64,000 bases of DNA from Bolinopsis microptera (Eukaryota; Ctenophora; Tentaculata; Lobata; Bolinopsidae): the NCBI RefSeq assembly GCF_026151205.1, contig NC_087077.1, positions 4,526,001 through 4,590,000 of the forward strand, given 5' to 3'. Shown one piece after another: positions 12,247-22,230 of the stretch. How positions within the stretch are numbered: position 1 is the first letter of the stretch; each line of letters opens with the position of its first letter. The notes beneath the pieces are model-generated. The model was not told the origin of the DNA, made no database searches, and saw nothing but the letters and a program-made list of their open reading frames with translations. The position numbers were made by a program, and so were the translations under genes.

Positions 12247-12435
12247 TCATCTATCATCGTCATCCTCCTCTCTTTTCTTCTTCTTGGGCGTAACTGAGTC
12301 TCCAGCGAACAACCTGGCAACCGCCCCAAATGTTTTCATTATGTCCGGGAGATCGTAAGTCTGAGACAAGTGGACACCATACACGTAACTAACACCGAAT
12401 GAGAATGAAAAGAGTGCAGCTTTGCGAAAAGACAT
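12247..12435 (-). CDS. STMP1: STMP1-like mitochondrial microprotein
   Basis: 62 residues in one exon. Residues about 10-30 (FSFGVSYVYGVHLSQTYDLP) form a hydrophobic segment that runs into the family motif G-x-Y/H-L-(S/A)-Q-x-Y-D-(I/L)-P. A Lys-rich end follows (PKKKKRE). Vertebrate short transmembrane mitochondrial protein 1 is 47 residues with the same order: a membrane segment containing FG, YLAQNYD(I)P, then a basic tail. STMP1 sits in the inner mitochondrial membrane and is linked to respiratory-complex function and mitochondrial dynamics. The copy here is longer at both ends, with an acidic EEDDDDR terminus. It lies downstream of ALG14 on the same strand. The assignment rests on a short motif. 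Confidence 0.65.
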   Translation of the reverse strand: MSFRKAALFSFSFGVSYVYGVHLSQTYDLPDIMKTFGAVARLFAGDSVTPKKKKREEDDDDR

Positions 12436-12461
12436 TTAGGAGAGAGAACTTTCCAGAGGAC

Positions 12462-12535
12462 AGTGATTTACAAACGGTGTTTTTGATGAAGGAGCAGTTC
12501 AGCACCGCCGGTTATGAGTAATGTAGAGGTGGAGC
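12462..12535 (-). repeat. Diverged duplicate of an ALG14 coding segment
   Basis: Just 5' of the STMP1-like ATG. A 26-base exact match (acggtgtttttgatgaagga...) to the ALG14 coding sequence at about 15071-15096 is embedded in about 70 bp of weaker similarity, in the same orientation. Confidence 0.65.
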
Positions 12536-12788
12536 AGCAGCTAGTAGTGCAGCAACTTACATATAGATCTCAATCCATGGCTTGTAGACAGATCATTAGT
12601 CCAAACTGTAGAATTAGCTACAGTAGCTGGTGTTGTAATAGTTAATATTCAATACAATACTATATAACATAGTTCTAAACAGAATGGTGAATTAGGAACA
12701 TCTTCTAAATTATTGTAAGAATTAAGATACCTTACACTTAATAATTATTCTGAGTTCTTTCAATTTTGACAGGTATAGTAGTTGATAA
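12536..12788. other. Non-coding spacer
   Basis: No gene seen between the ALG14-like duplicate and the mariner element. Confidence 0.4.
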
Positions 12789-12790
12789 TA

Positions 12791-14315
12791 CAGGGTGGCC
12801 CATAAGTGACTACCCACACGCAACCTCTTAATAACTCACGTAATTCGTCTCCAAATTGCACCAAAATTTCAGAGATTATAGATATGGGTCAAACTTAGAT
12901 TTCCTGAAAGTTTCGTAAGCCACGCCCAATTACAGTGGGCGTGGCGTGACACTCCCTCTTTTTCACTATTGTCTTCATAAAATGAGAACGCTTTAAGCTA
13001 AGAACTCAAACTTTTTTGCACACATTTGGCTTGATAATTGAAAACTTTTCCCAAAGTTTCAAGTTCATTGGTTAAAATATGGCTAAGTTATGACCATTTC
13101 AAAACTCATCGGATACGTGATCCGAGCACTCAGTCAGTGATCTCGTCACTTGGTTAATGGCCTGTTTGGCTCACATGCACCGCTTGATTGGTTGCAGCCT
13201 GCTTATGGGCCGGCCTATACAGCTGACAGCACCTAAAACGCTATCACACGAATTTATGGTGGTGTCACCATTTCAGGGCTTGTTAGCCCTGCTAGTCACA
13301 GGTTCCTTACAATCAATAAAAAGGAATGAACCATCCATAGAATCATCGAAAATGGTTCACTATCCTCCCTTTACTGCAGAACAACGATTGTTCGTCAACC
13401 TGAAGAAAAAAAATGGGGTGTTCTACCCTCAGATTAAACGACAATTTCAGATGAAATTCAACCGACCACCCCCTTGCCGGAAAAGCTGCTTTGACTTTCA
13501 TCACAAGATCAAGTTTACGTTTTCTGCACACGATCGAAGAGTCGGCAGAAGACGAACTTCGAGGACTGTAGAAAACATCACGATGGTTGTTGGTGACGTG
13601 ATGGACACACCTAAGATTGGCACCCGGAAACGAGCTCCTGCCTTAGACATCAACAGAACAACCCTTCAGCGAATCCTAAAGCAAGACCTTTCTAACCGGG
13701 CCTACCGAATCACAAAGAAACACAAACTTTTGGACCGTGATTTCCAATCGAGGATAGATTTCGCCAACACATTCCTGTCGAAGCAGAATGTGGATCCCTA
13801 CTTTGAGGTTGATTTCATTTATTGATTTATCCTAAAAATTTGTGTTTTCCTTTCTAGCAAAGTCATCATCGGTATCCAATCAAAGCCTAATGAACCTCAT
13901 TAATACACGCTAACGCCTTACTCTTGATCAGATTGGGTGACGAGATCACTGATTGAGTGCAGAGATCACTGACTGAGTGCTCGGATCACATATCCGATGG
14001 ATTTTAAAATGGTCATAACTCAGCCATATTTTAACCAATGAACTTGAAACTTTTGGAAAAGTTTTCAATTATCAAGCCAAATGTGTGCAAAAAATTTTGA
14101 GTTCTTAGCTTAAAGCATTCTCATTTTATGAAGACAATAGTGAAAAAGAGGGAGTGTCACGCCACGCCCACTGTAATTGGGCGTGGCTTACGAAACTTTC
14201 AGGAAATCTAAGTTTGACCCATATCTATAATCTCTGAAATTTTGGTGCAATTTGGAGACGAATTACGTGAGTTATTAAGAGGTTGCGTGTGGGTAGTCAC
14301 TTATGGGCCACCCTG
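12791..14315 (+). mobile_element. mariner-type element with long inverted repeats
   Basis: 1,525 bp flanked by TA (12789-12790 and 14316-14317). The termini CAGGGTGGCCCATAAGT are inverted. The terminal repeats are long, about 360 bp on the left (12791-13150) and about 380 bp on the right (13935-14315). The right arm carries an extra about 20-bp duplication of the gatcactga block. The TA duplication and transposase remnant place it in Tc1/mariner. It is non-autonomous. Confidence 0.9.
13352..13825 (+). pseudogene. Truncated mariner-like transposase
   Basis: 157 residues from the ATG at 13352. Residues about 5-60 resemble the first helix-turn-helix of mariner-like transposases (FTAEQRLF...YPQIKRQF...RPP). 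The linker G-R-R-R-T-S-R-T-x-E-N-I follows, then a second HTH containing NRTTLQRILKQDL, then the RIDFANTFL segment. The frame ends at 13825, before any of the three catalytic Asp residues, so only the DNA-binding half remains. An in-frame upstream extension to 13157 has no transposase similarity. A protein like this could still bind the inverted repeats but could not cut. Confidence 0.8.
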
Positions 14316-14580
14316 TACGTCTGATTTATTGCTAAATTTCATATATCATTTTGTCATTTGCATTGAAGAAAATGGGTCTTGAAAATCATCTTTCTGCCAT
14401 CGGACTTGCACTTTTAAAGTGTAATTCAAGACTAAAGGAATTGATAATAATTTAGATTCATGAATCATTACATATAGATGTAAATTAGTTTAGTACTATT
14501 ATGCTAGTCAAATAGTCTGAAATTGAACATCTTGGTGAATGAATAATGAATCGAAGAAGTAGAAATACACGAACAATTAT

Positions 14581-15288
14581 TTACGATACAAGTCTCCCAA
14601 TATATTTGCACCTAAAGTTCCCCTCCGCTAAATGGGACCACTGAACCAAAACATGGTCAGCGAATAAAACTAGAATCTTAGCAGAAAGTGACAAAGTCTT
14701 GACCCTGCAAATACTCTCCACGTAAACAATCCTCCCCTTACACACCCCCAACACTCTCAATAGAAACACCATTACACAAACAGGGATACAAGTTCCAGGT
14801 CCGTTAACGAGCAGCACGTCAGGTCGCGCGTGCACCACGTGCGGTACACAGAGCAGTTGCGAGTACAGGGTTGTTAACACTGACGACACGTAGGACTGTC
14901 CCACCTCACGAGCCCTGGGTATCTTTGATATTACCACACTTTGTCCGGGTATTCTACCTAGGTACCCTTCAGGTACCTGTCTCCGGTACCCTGCCTCAAA
15001 CAGCTCTATCTTGTTATGACTCATTTTATCTGTATCTGCTACGATATAGTGTCTCGGATTGTAATTCACAGACGGTGTTTTTGATGAAGGAGCAGTTGTA
15101 GCGGCGGTTAGTAATTGTAACAGCTCAGCAGTGTGACCGCCTGATCCAGCAACGGTTAACAGGCGAACTGGTTGTGAAGGGAGAGAGGGGAGAAAGGGCG
15201 GAGTGTCGTTGTAATGAATTTGAAACAGAACGTAGAGTAGCCGCGTGAAGAGGACCACAAATAGCATGCCGCATACCGAACATAGCAT
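14581..15288 (-). CDS. ALG14: UDP-GlcNAc transferase subunit ALG14
   Basis: 235 residues, complete, single exon; human ALG14 is 216. Residues 1-22 are a hydrophobic membrane anchor. From about residue 43 comes VAGSGGHTAELLQLL, the glycosyltransferase-family GSGGH motif. Later come YIVADTDKMS, IPRAREVGQS, the VNGPGTCIPV block and VYVESICRV. The protein ends KYIGRLV, as the family does. ALG14 anchors the catalytic subunit ALG13 to the cytosolic face of the ER; together they add the second GlcNAc to dolichol-PP-GlcNAc in N-glycan assembly. The Ser/Thr-rich segment at residues 62-70 is an insertion, and its coding DNA has a partial copy near 12.5 kb. Confidence 0.93.
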   Translation of the reverse strand: MLCSVCGMLFVVLFTRLLYVLFQIHYNDTPPFLPSLPSQPVRLLTVAGSGGHTAELLQLLTAATTAPSSKTPSVNYNPRHYIVADTDKMSHNKIELFEAGYRRQVPEGYLGRIPGQSVVISKIPRAREVGQSYVSSVLTTLYSQLLCVPHVVHARPDVLLVNGPGTCIPVCVMVFLLRVLGVCKGRIVYVESICRVKTLSLSAKILVLFADHVLVQWSHLAEGNFRCKYIGRLVS

Positions 15289-15362
15289 CCTGGGTGCACG
15301 GCATTAGAGTATGGAATATATTGTACTTTTCTCATTTTAAACCAGGGCTTAATTTTAATCAT

Positions 15363-16021
15363 GTTGTAGACTACTATACTGACTATCAGATTTTATAATT
15401 CTGAACATTTTATAACATTAACGTGTACGTGATCGTGAATTTTGAATAACTTTGAGAAATATGGGAATATGATTATTACAGTAGTAATTACACCTCCTTA
15501 ATCCTTATGGGGAGGTGAAGTAGTTTTCTTTTTGACACAAGCGAAGAATTTTAAGATATAGCTAGTCGCATGTGAGATGTCGAGTTGACCAGTAAAATAG
15601 TAAGGGAAGTCACCTTTCCTTTTCAAAACATTTCACTTTCTCCAGTAAAATCAGAAATAATACAACAGTATTTGATACAAAACACTAATTTTACTAATTC
15701 ATATATGTGAACGGACTTTCTAGTGCATCAAGGTTATCAACAGAAATGAAGAAAAGTTGTATAAACAAATGAATCAATTAGTAAGTTAGACTTATCAATT
15801 AGTAAGTTAGACTAATAATTGAATTTTACCTAGAGGAAGATAAAGATGCAATTAAATGACCAAAATTCAAATAATACGATTGCAAATGCTTGAATCATGA
15901 AGGAAACACATGATATGCTCAGAAAGCTTCTCCAAAAGATCGCAGGGTCCAAACTTTTATGAATAAATTAACGAATTGAGTCTTGGCTAGCTAAAAGTTC
16001 GTTGGTTCTGAGAAGTTGAGA
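15363..16021. other. Intergenic, no feature
   Basis: AT-rich spacer between ALG14 and the 3' end of COX4. It includes a short tandem duplication, caattagtaagttagactta, around 15775-15812. Confidence 0.5.
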
Positions 16022-17974
16022 TTACCATTCGCCATCCTTCCTTGGTTGGAGAACTCCGTCATCATAGTACTTATCGGCTGGTCCCCACACAGGATGGTTA
16101 TGGAGCGCATCTAACCTGTCCTCCAACATATTCTGAGGGAGAAATAATGTCATTTTACTTAAAACTGAGCACATAGTTATCAAGTCAAGCATATTAGTAT
16201 TGCTTTAGTAGTACATTACAGGACACCTGTAGTACATCCTATTACTATAGTATAACAGTCAAATGTCTCATAACGTTGAGGGTGATCTCTGCCATTTTCA
16301 TTATTGCTTTTTAATGGGATTTCTGTTCCGAACGCGAAAACATTATGTATGCACCTTTGAAATAATTTCTATTCCCGTCTGATTCGTTAAAATCCTTTGC
16401 GAAAGTTATTTATAAATATCACCTATCAGTAATGAAATTGACAATAAAGATCTCACATATCTAACAAACATATCTCACATATCTCACATATCTCACATAT
16501 CTCACATATCTCACATATCTCACATATCTCACATATCTAACAAACATATCTCACATATCTTACATATCTCACATATCTCACATATCTCACCATATAATCA
16601 GGATGAAGTTGGAAGGGTGCGGGGTTTAGGACGTATTTCTTTATCAAATAGAAGATAGGGAATGCGAGTGAGATGAGCCAGAAGAAACCACCAAACACCT
16701 GGAACCCGTAGGAGGGAGGGTACTGCATCTCAGCGAATGTTACCGGATGGTAGGCTCGGTAAAGTTGAATTCTGTCCTCCTGTAGAATGTTGTGTTTAGT
16801 TAATTTATCTATCTGTTTAAAATATTCCTCTTTTAAAAATAGTTTATGTTCCAGTTCAGTATTGAGAACCTTCAGACGCAACTTACAAGTTAATGTCTTA
16901 AACTGAGTTTCCTTACAATTCAGGATGACATCATTGCATACATCTAGAACCCTCGGCCTCATAGAAGGTTTATCAATGTGATGAGCAGGATGAGCCAATA
17001 ATGCGCATAATTGAGGTGAAGTATTCTTTAGAGAATAGAGACCTTTACAGCATCAGATTCCAAATCATTGTCCAAATTCAAACACATTGTGTGTACAAGC
17101 TAGGCTACAGTGACTAAAGTGACGAGATTTCAATCTGTTGAGGGATTGCTATCCAGCATACGTCATGACAAAGGTTTCACCCTTTAACCATAGTTATGGG
17201 TATGTCGATCTTATCTCATTGTACGCAGCGATACTAAGTACACAAATCTGATAGAACGAGTGACGGCCGATGCGATGGTGCGAAAAAAAATTGCACAACG
17301 CGGTGATAAAGTACAACTGTAAATTGTATTTTATGTCAAAGAAAAGCACGTGTTATTGTTATAAATAATATATTAACGAAACAAGTATCTTAGCTCAAAT
17401 TACATCGGTCAGTTCCTTCCAGTCTCCTTTAGCCTTTTCTTGGATAGCCGATTGTGTCTCGTCTAGATGACGGTACATCCAGTATGGCATGGTCGCAGCA
17501 ACACTGAAATTGACACAATATGATTATATTCAAAGTATTCATTTGTTGTTCCAGTTCTTAATACTGTATATTATATATACCATTTAAAAAATTTGATTGG
17601 AATTGACTCAACATCTGTACGGTTAGGTGTGTCGCGATTATAATTTTGATAAGGACTGATCTAAAATATCTACACACTAGATACACATGGTACTACACAC
17701 TAGATACACATGGTACTACACATGGTAAGATGGTACTACACATGGTACTACACACTAGATCAGATACACATGGTACTACACATGGTAATACACACTAGTA
17801 ACTAGATACACATGGTACTACACATGGTACTACACATGGTACTACACATGGTACTACACATGGTACTACACACACTTACTCTTGAGGAGGAGGATAATGG
17901 GGAGGGTAGAACCTCAGAAACCGTTGAGGGGAACTCTGCTTCACCAAGGACATCAGACTTCTGGTGCTCGCCAT
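16022..17974 (-). CDS. COX4: Cytochrome c oxidase subunit 4
   Basis: Four coding exons reconstructed by hand: 17880-17974, 17404-17503, 16591-16779, 16022-16132. All junctions are GT-AG and in phase. They give 164 residues; human COX4 has 169. The start MASTRSLMSLVKQ with Arg and Ser is a typical mitochondrial presequence. The conserved block E-K-x-K-G-D-W-K-E-L-T runs across the exon 2/3 junction into LYRAYHPVTFAEM, matching the family's K-x-x-W-x-x-L...LYR-x-x-F-x-x-TFAEM. One transmembrane helix follows (GGFFWLISLAFPIFYLI). The C-terminal LEDRLDALHNHPVWGPADKY replaces the family's RMLDM-x-VNP-x-x-G-x-x-x-KWDY. COX4 is a nuclear-encoded inner-membrane subunit that stabilises complex IV and mediates allosteric ATP control. 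Two introns carry minisatellites next to splice donors. Confidence 0.9.
16448..16590 (-). repeat. 9-bp minisatellite at the COX4 exon 3 donor
   Basis: On the minus strand the intron begins GTGAGATAT and repeats this unit about a dozen times, with a few variants (GTAAGATAT, GTTTGTTAGATAT). The first unit is the splice donor itself. Confidence 0.95.
17672..17873 (-). repeat. 12-bp minisatellite in COX4 intron 1
   Basis: Tandem catggtactaca units interspersed with cactagataca variants. It starts within 10 bases of the exon 1 donor. Confidence 0.95.
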
Positions 17975-18545
17975 TTTTATCTATCATAAGGTAAAACGTA
18001 AATTATTAATAGCTGTAGTAAATCCGCGATGGGGTGGCATAGGATAAATACATAAATTAATATTATATTAATATTATTAGCTTAGTGGCATACAAAAGAA
18101 ATATTATCGAGTTTTACAACTGGTTTTTAGGAATAAACATGATCTGTATGATACGAACACACGTACCAATGTATAAAATATCCACGTCGTTAATTACATT
18201 AAACGCGATTATTAATTATAAAGAGGGTCACACAACTCGAGATAAATAGAAAATTAAACGGTTTAACGGTGTCAGATCAATTTGAAAGGTGTAACCTTCT
18301 CCATATTTCAATTCAGTGCTCCCAAATGTCCCGTCCAAACTTCCAAATAAATGTTTTATTTTAGAAATAGAATAACTGAATTCATCCGGACTATGAAGCC
18401 CTTACATTGGGCTACTATTACGCATGTCAGTACCTATTGGTAAGTTTTATCACTCTTTAGATCGTATTTTATCATGATATATGATATGATAGATTATAGA
18501 TCTATTCATGATAGCACTGCACTGTGTATTATTATAGTTTACATG
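17975..18545. other. COX4 upstream region, non-coding
   Basis: Presumed 5' UTR and promoter of COX4, with no recognised motif. It ends near the (TTA)n tail of the LINE. Confidence 0.4.
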
Positions 18546-20437
18546 ATAATAATAATAATAATAAAATTTGGTAGCTTAAACACAAACTCTAAGCCCAGTG
18601 GATAAACCACAAAACTTATGCTCTATTGTGTGAAACAAAGATACTAGATCAAGATAACTATCAAGGAGTGTATGCATAGGACATAAAAAGTTTTGGAACG
18701 AAGATGACATGCTTGTGAAGCGAGCTAACAGTCTAGTTGCTAACAAGTTCAAAAAGATCATGACATTAGGTTGCATCCTAAACAGTTTAAGCAAATAACA
18801 TAAAGTTATTATATTGTCGATTAATCGCTCATGCCATAACTTTTCTTAAACAGGTGAGTTTTTAATAATGTTTTGAACAGATCAACATTGGAACAAGTCT
18901 TAATTTCAATTGGTAGTTGGTTCCAGATTTTCGGAGCAACAGTCTGAAACGCTCTTGGGTGTGATCTTGTAGATCCGACGGGTAGGTGTAAGGAGGAAGT
19001 TCTTCTGCTACTCGAACTAACAAATGTTACTAGATCACACAGATATGCAGGAGCAACACCATTGACGGCTTTGAAAATCAGTAAGCATAACTTAAACTCA
19101 ATCCTCTCCTTCACCTTGAGCCAATGAAGGGATTTGAGCTTCTCCTCGACTGAGTCTCTCTTCTTTAATCCAAAAACCAGACGGCATGCTCGGTTCTGAA
19201 TGTTCTGCAGCTGCGTAATTGAGGCTTGACTACAACCATAGTAAAGTGCATTGCAGTAGTCAAGCGATGAGATTACAATTGCTTGAGTCAGTGTTCCCAT
19301 CTGTTTGGTTGTGAGGAATGTTTTCATCTTAGCAAGGTCTCTTAGTTTCAGAAAACACGATGTTTTAAGTTGCTTGATTTGCTCACCAAAGTTTAGTTGA
19401 GAGTCGAGACGAAATCCGAGGTTCTTTGCAACAGGTGACAGCCTGACACACGTCTCAGAGTTAACAAACACGCCCCCTATAGACAGCTGCTGGAGAACAA
19501 GCGGTGTCCCAAAGACAAGAATCTGGGTTTTTCCTGCATTGAGCTGTAGATAATGTTTTTTCATCCAGTCATTAATTTCTTGGAAACATTTGGGAACATC
19601 GTTGATAAGGACGGTGGGCTCCTCGTTTGGCTTGAAACTTTTATACAGCTGATGATCGTCGGCGTAACCCTGGATGGAGAAGTTCAAATCATGTGCTGCT
19701 GAGTACAAAGAGCGAATGTAGATGTTGAACAGGACCGGACCCAGCACAGAGCCCTGTGGGACTCCAAACTTAATCACTATCTCATAAGATTCCTCATTTC
19801 CAACTTTAATCGTTTGACATCTACCTGTGAGGAAGCTGCTGAACCATTTCCAAGCTGTCCCTGTTATTCCCAACTCATTTCTGAGGATGTTCAGTAGTTT
19901 GCAGTGGTCAACTGTATCAAAAGCTGCGCTGAGATCTAGGAGAAGAACAACAGTTGCCTTGCTTTCTGTAGATGCAATGAGTAGATCGTTAACAACTCTC
20001 ACAAGCAGAGTCTCGGTGCTGTGTTTTGATTTGTATCCAGACTGCTGTGGGATGTTCAGGTTGTTGTTTTCTAGATGTTCATTTAGACGCCTGAGCACTA
20101 CTCTTTCTATCAACTTGCCCACAAAACTAAGGTTAGATATTGGTCTGTAATTCTTGAGATTATCACTATCTAATCCCTGGCCCTTGATCAGGGGTGTGAT
20201 ATGAGCTAGTTTAGCGCCATCAATACTGCCAGAAGATAATGAAGCATTTACTATGTCAACTAAGACGGGTAGTAGAACCTCAAGGTTTTCTTTAAAGATG
20301 TTTGCAGGTAGAGGGTCAATTGAAGAAGACTTGATCTCAGATGCCTTGATTATCTCCTCTAGTTCTTCTAGAGTAGTTGGAGAGAACTCAGCTAGTTTTT
20401 CTCCGCAGTAAGAGGGCGTTTGCTCCCTATCTGACTA
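18546..20437 (-). mobile_element. 5'-truncated L2-like LINE
   Basis: Runs on the minus strand from about 20437 to the tail at 18546-18563, a (TTA)n run typical of short-repeat-tailed non-LTR elements. Its 5' end lies 10 bp past the stop codon of the acyltransferase gene. About 270 bp of 3' untranslated sequence follow the RT stop. Confidence 0.85.
18821..20431 (-). pseudogene. L2/CR1-type reverse transcriptase fragment
   Basis: The frame is open from about 20431; the first ATG is at 20122. It starts in the RT finger region (LAHITPLIKG, then NYRPISNLS) and continues with GYKSKHSTET, the first catalytic Asp in LLLDLSAAFDTVDH, GVPQGSVLGP and the YADD box. The C-terminal domain has WNQLPIEI and ends HLFKKSYGM. 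The order and wording fit the L2 clade of the CR1 superfamily. The N-terminal endonuclease is missing, so it cannot move by itself, although the RT core looks intact. Confidence 0.9.
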
Positions 20438-20446
20438 ATATAATCG

Positions 20447-21346
20447 TTACAAAACTTGGTCATTAACTGTAGTTTTAAAAAGATACATTTTATAAGCTCT
20501 ATTCTGCTTAACCCACCCTTCACTAGAGAATAATTTAATTGATGCATAGTTTTCATGATATATGCTTAAGGAGGGTCCAAAACTACGGGCATCCTTAATG
20601 GTGTTGTACATTTGCTTAACTATGAGTCTCGCAAGGCCCGTCCTACGATGAGAGTGTAAGACATGCAATTGTCCGGCAGTGCCATCAGAATAAACATTCA
20701 TCCAGCCGACTGGAAACTCTTCATTTTTATGAAATACGGCAACATGTGGCCGCCTTATGTTCAGTGCAACATACTTTTCATATTTCTTATCTCCTTTGTG
20801 CGGTGTTACTCCAATATCTTGAGTCCAGATGTTTGTAATGAACTCTACATGTTTGTTTTGAAGTGTTCCGAATCTGTATCCGTCAGGTAAGTCGGGGATA
20901 ACTTCACAGGTGATCGCAGCACTTGAGCTTGGTAAATACATATCATATTTATATTTCCCAGTGGCAGTGTAGCTATTATTCGTTACTTTGTTGAATTTGT
21001 TGAAGAATGTATCCATAAATCTCTCTGACTGCAAAGAAAGGGCTACCATATCCATACTCATTTTAGAAACGATGTATGGCCTAAAAACTAGCTCACAAAA
21101 CTCAGTCCGGTCAGCTGAATTAGAATGTTTGTCACAGTGAACATTTACTGAACCAATCTCTCCACGAGAAGACAGCCCATAAATCACAGAGAAGTACAGC
21201 CCACCTTCAGATCGATAAGATTCGATACAAACCGGCTCTTCCTCTGCATTTAACCATTTGTTTTCAAAGCTGCTAAGAGCTTGCTTGTAGAGTAGATTCT
21301 CATCCAGAGAGATTTCGGACGAATGCAGATTTTCACATTTTTTCAT
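20447..21346 (-). CDS. Glycine N-acyltransferase-like GNAT protein
   Basis: 299 residues in one exon, close to the about 296 of GLYAT enzymes. The C-terminal half is a GNAT fold: after HVAVFHKNEEFPVGWMNVY comes the core GQLHVLHSHRRTGLARLIV. There the R-R-x-G-x-A loop corresponds to the acetyl-CoA-binding (Q/R)xxGx(G/A) motif. This is followed by NYASIKLFSSEGW, the usual second helix and strand. The N-terminal half is divergent, as in GLYAT proteins. GLYAT family members conjugate acyl-CoAs with glycine or glutamine in detoxification; substrate and compartment are not predictable here. No targeting peptide is evident. An L2 LINE abuts its 3' end. Confidence 0.75.
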   Translation of the reverse strand: MKKCENLHSSEISLDENLLYKQALSSFENKWLNAEEEPVCIESYRSEGGLYFSVIYGLSSRGEIGSVNVHCDKHSNSADRTEFCELVFRPYIVSKMSMDMVALSLQSERFMDTFFNKFNKVTNNSYTATGKYKYDMYLPSSSAAITCEVIPDLPDGYRFGTLQNKHVEFITNIWTQDIGVTPHKGDKKYEKYVALNIRRPHVAVFHKNEEFPVGWMNVYSDGTAGQLHVLHSHRRTGLARLIVKQMYNTIKDARSFGPSLSIYHENYASIKLFSSEGWVKQNRAYKMYLFKTTVNDQVL

Positions 21347-22230
21347 GATAGTACCGTTAATTGCTACCCAGTACCTTCTGAAGATTTGGGAGATAAAGAG
21401 TAAGAGATTCAGTAATTAAGTGACATGGTTTTGTATAGAAATTGATAATATCGCACATGATTAGGACTGACCACTGGGCTAGAACAAGCTATAACTTAGA
21501 ATCGGTTTGGAGAAGTACAAATTATTTTCAAAAAACATGATGATATCAATTTCTGCGATACACAGTCCTCCAGCTCCCTCTTTAATTTTGTGAAACAATA
21601 AAACCGGCACAAATAGATTCTATAAAAATTACCATTACAGTCCAAAAACGTTCACCATTGGAATAACAAGTACGTTTTTAAGTTTAATTCTTCCAAACTT
21701 ATTGCAAGTTTCAACTCACTTCGTGTGTTAACCTGTTTAGGTTTACCTCCAGTCTTGCCATCTACTTAATTGTAATAAATGAAGTGTGGCAATGACATTT
21801 GGACTTCCTTCCCCCAATTTAAAACGATTTTAGGAGTAAAAGTGGCCTGTAAAATTTCGTCTCGCACTTATCCATCCAAAGGCATTTTATATCAGGTGTT
21901 TAGTTTTGTATTTGAAATTATGAATACAAATTACTAAAAATTACATACATTTTATTATTTAAAAGCATAAACAACTGCAACATGCACGAAAAGCTCTTAT
22001 AAACTGAAGCCAGCTCAGCTCAAATCATATTAATTCATTAATTAATCAACAAAGAATTAATGAAAGGGTATAGATAGGATAGGTCTCATAAAAGTTAGAG
22101 TATAACATTTTGAAAATTTATAAACAATATCAGCGTTCAAATATCATCAAAATATGATTCACCTTGATACTTATCAATTCAAATTAATCAGATCTTATTG
22201 TTGGGCCAGCACCTAGCCAATAAATATTTG
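21347..22230. other. Intergenic, non-coding
   Basis: AT-rich. Probably contains the 5' UTR of the acyltransferase and the 3' UTR of RABGGTB. No repeat recognised. Confidence 0.45.

Noticed and set aside
16537-16998. A 153-codon frame as its own gene
   Set aside because: It is COX4 exon 3 plus intron on both sides; the Val-Arg-Tyr end is the translated minisatellite.
17802-17987. 61-codon frame at COX4 exon 1
   Set aside because: Out of phase with exon 2; the frame starting at 17974 gives a presequence and joins correctly.
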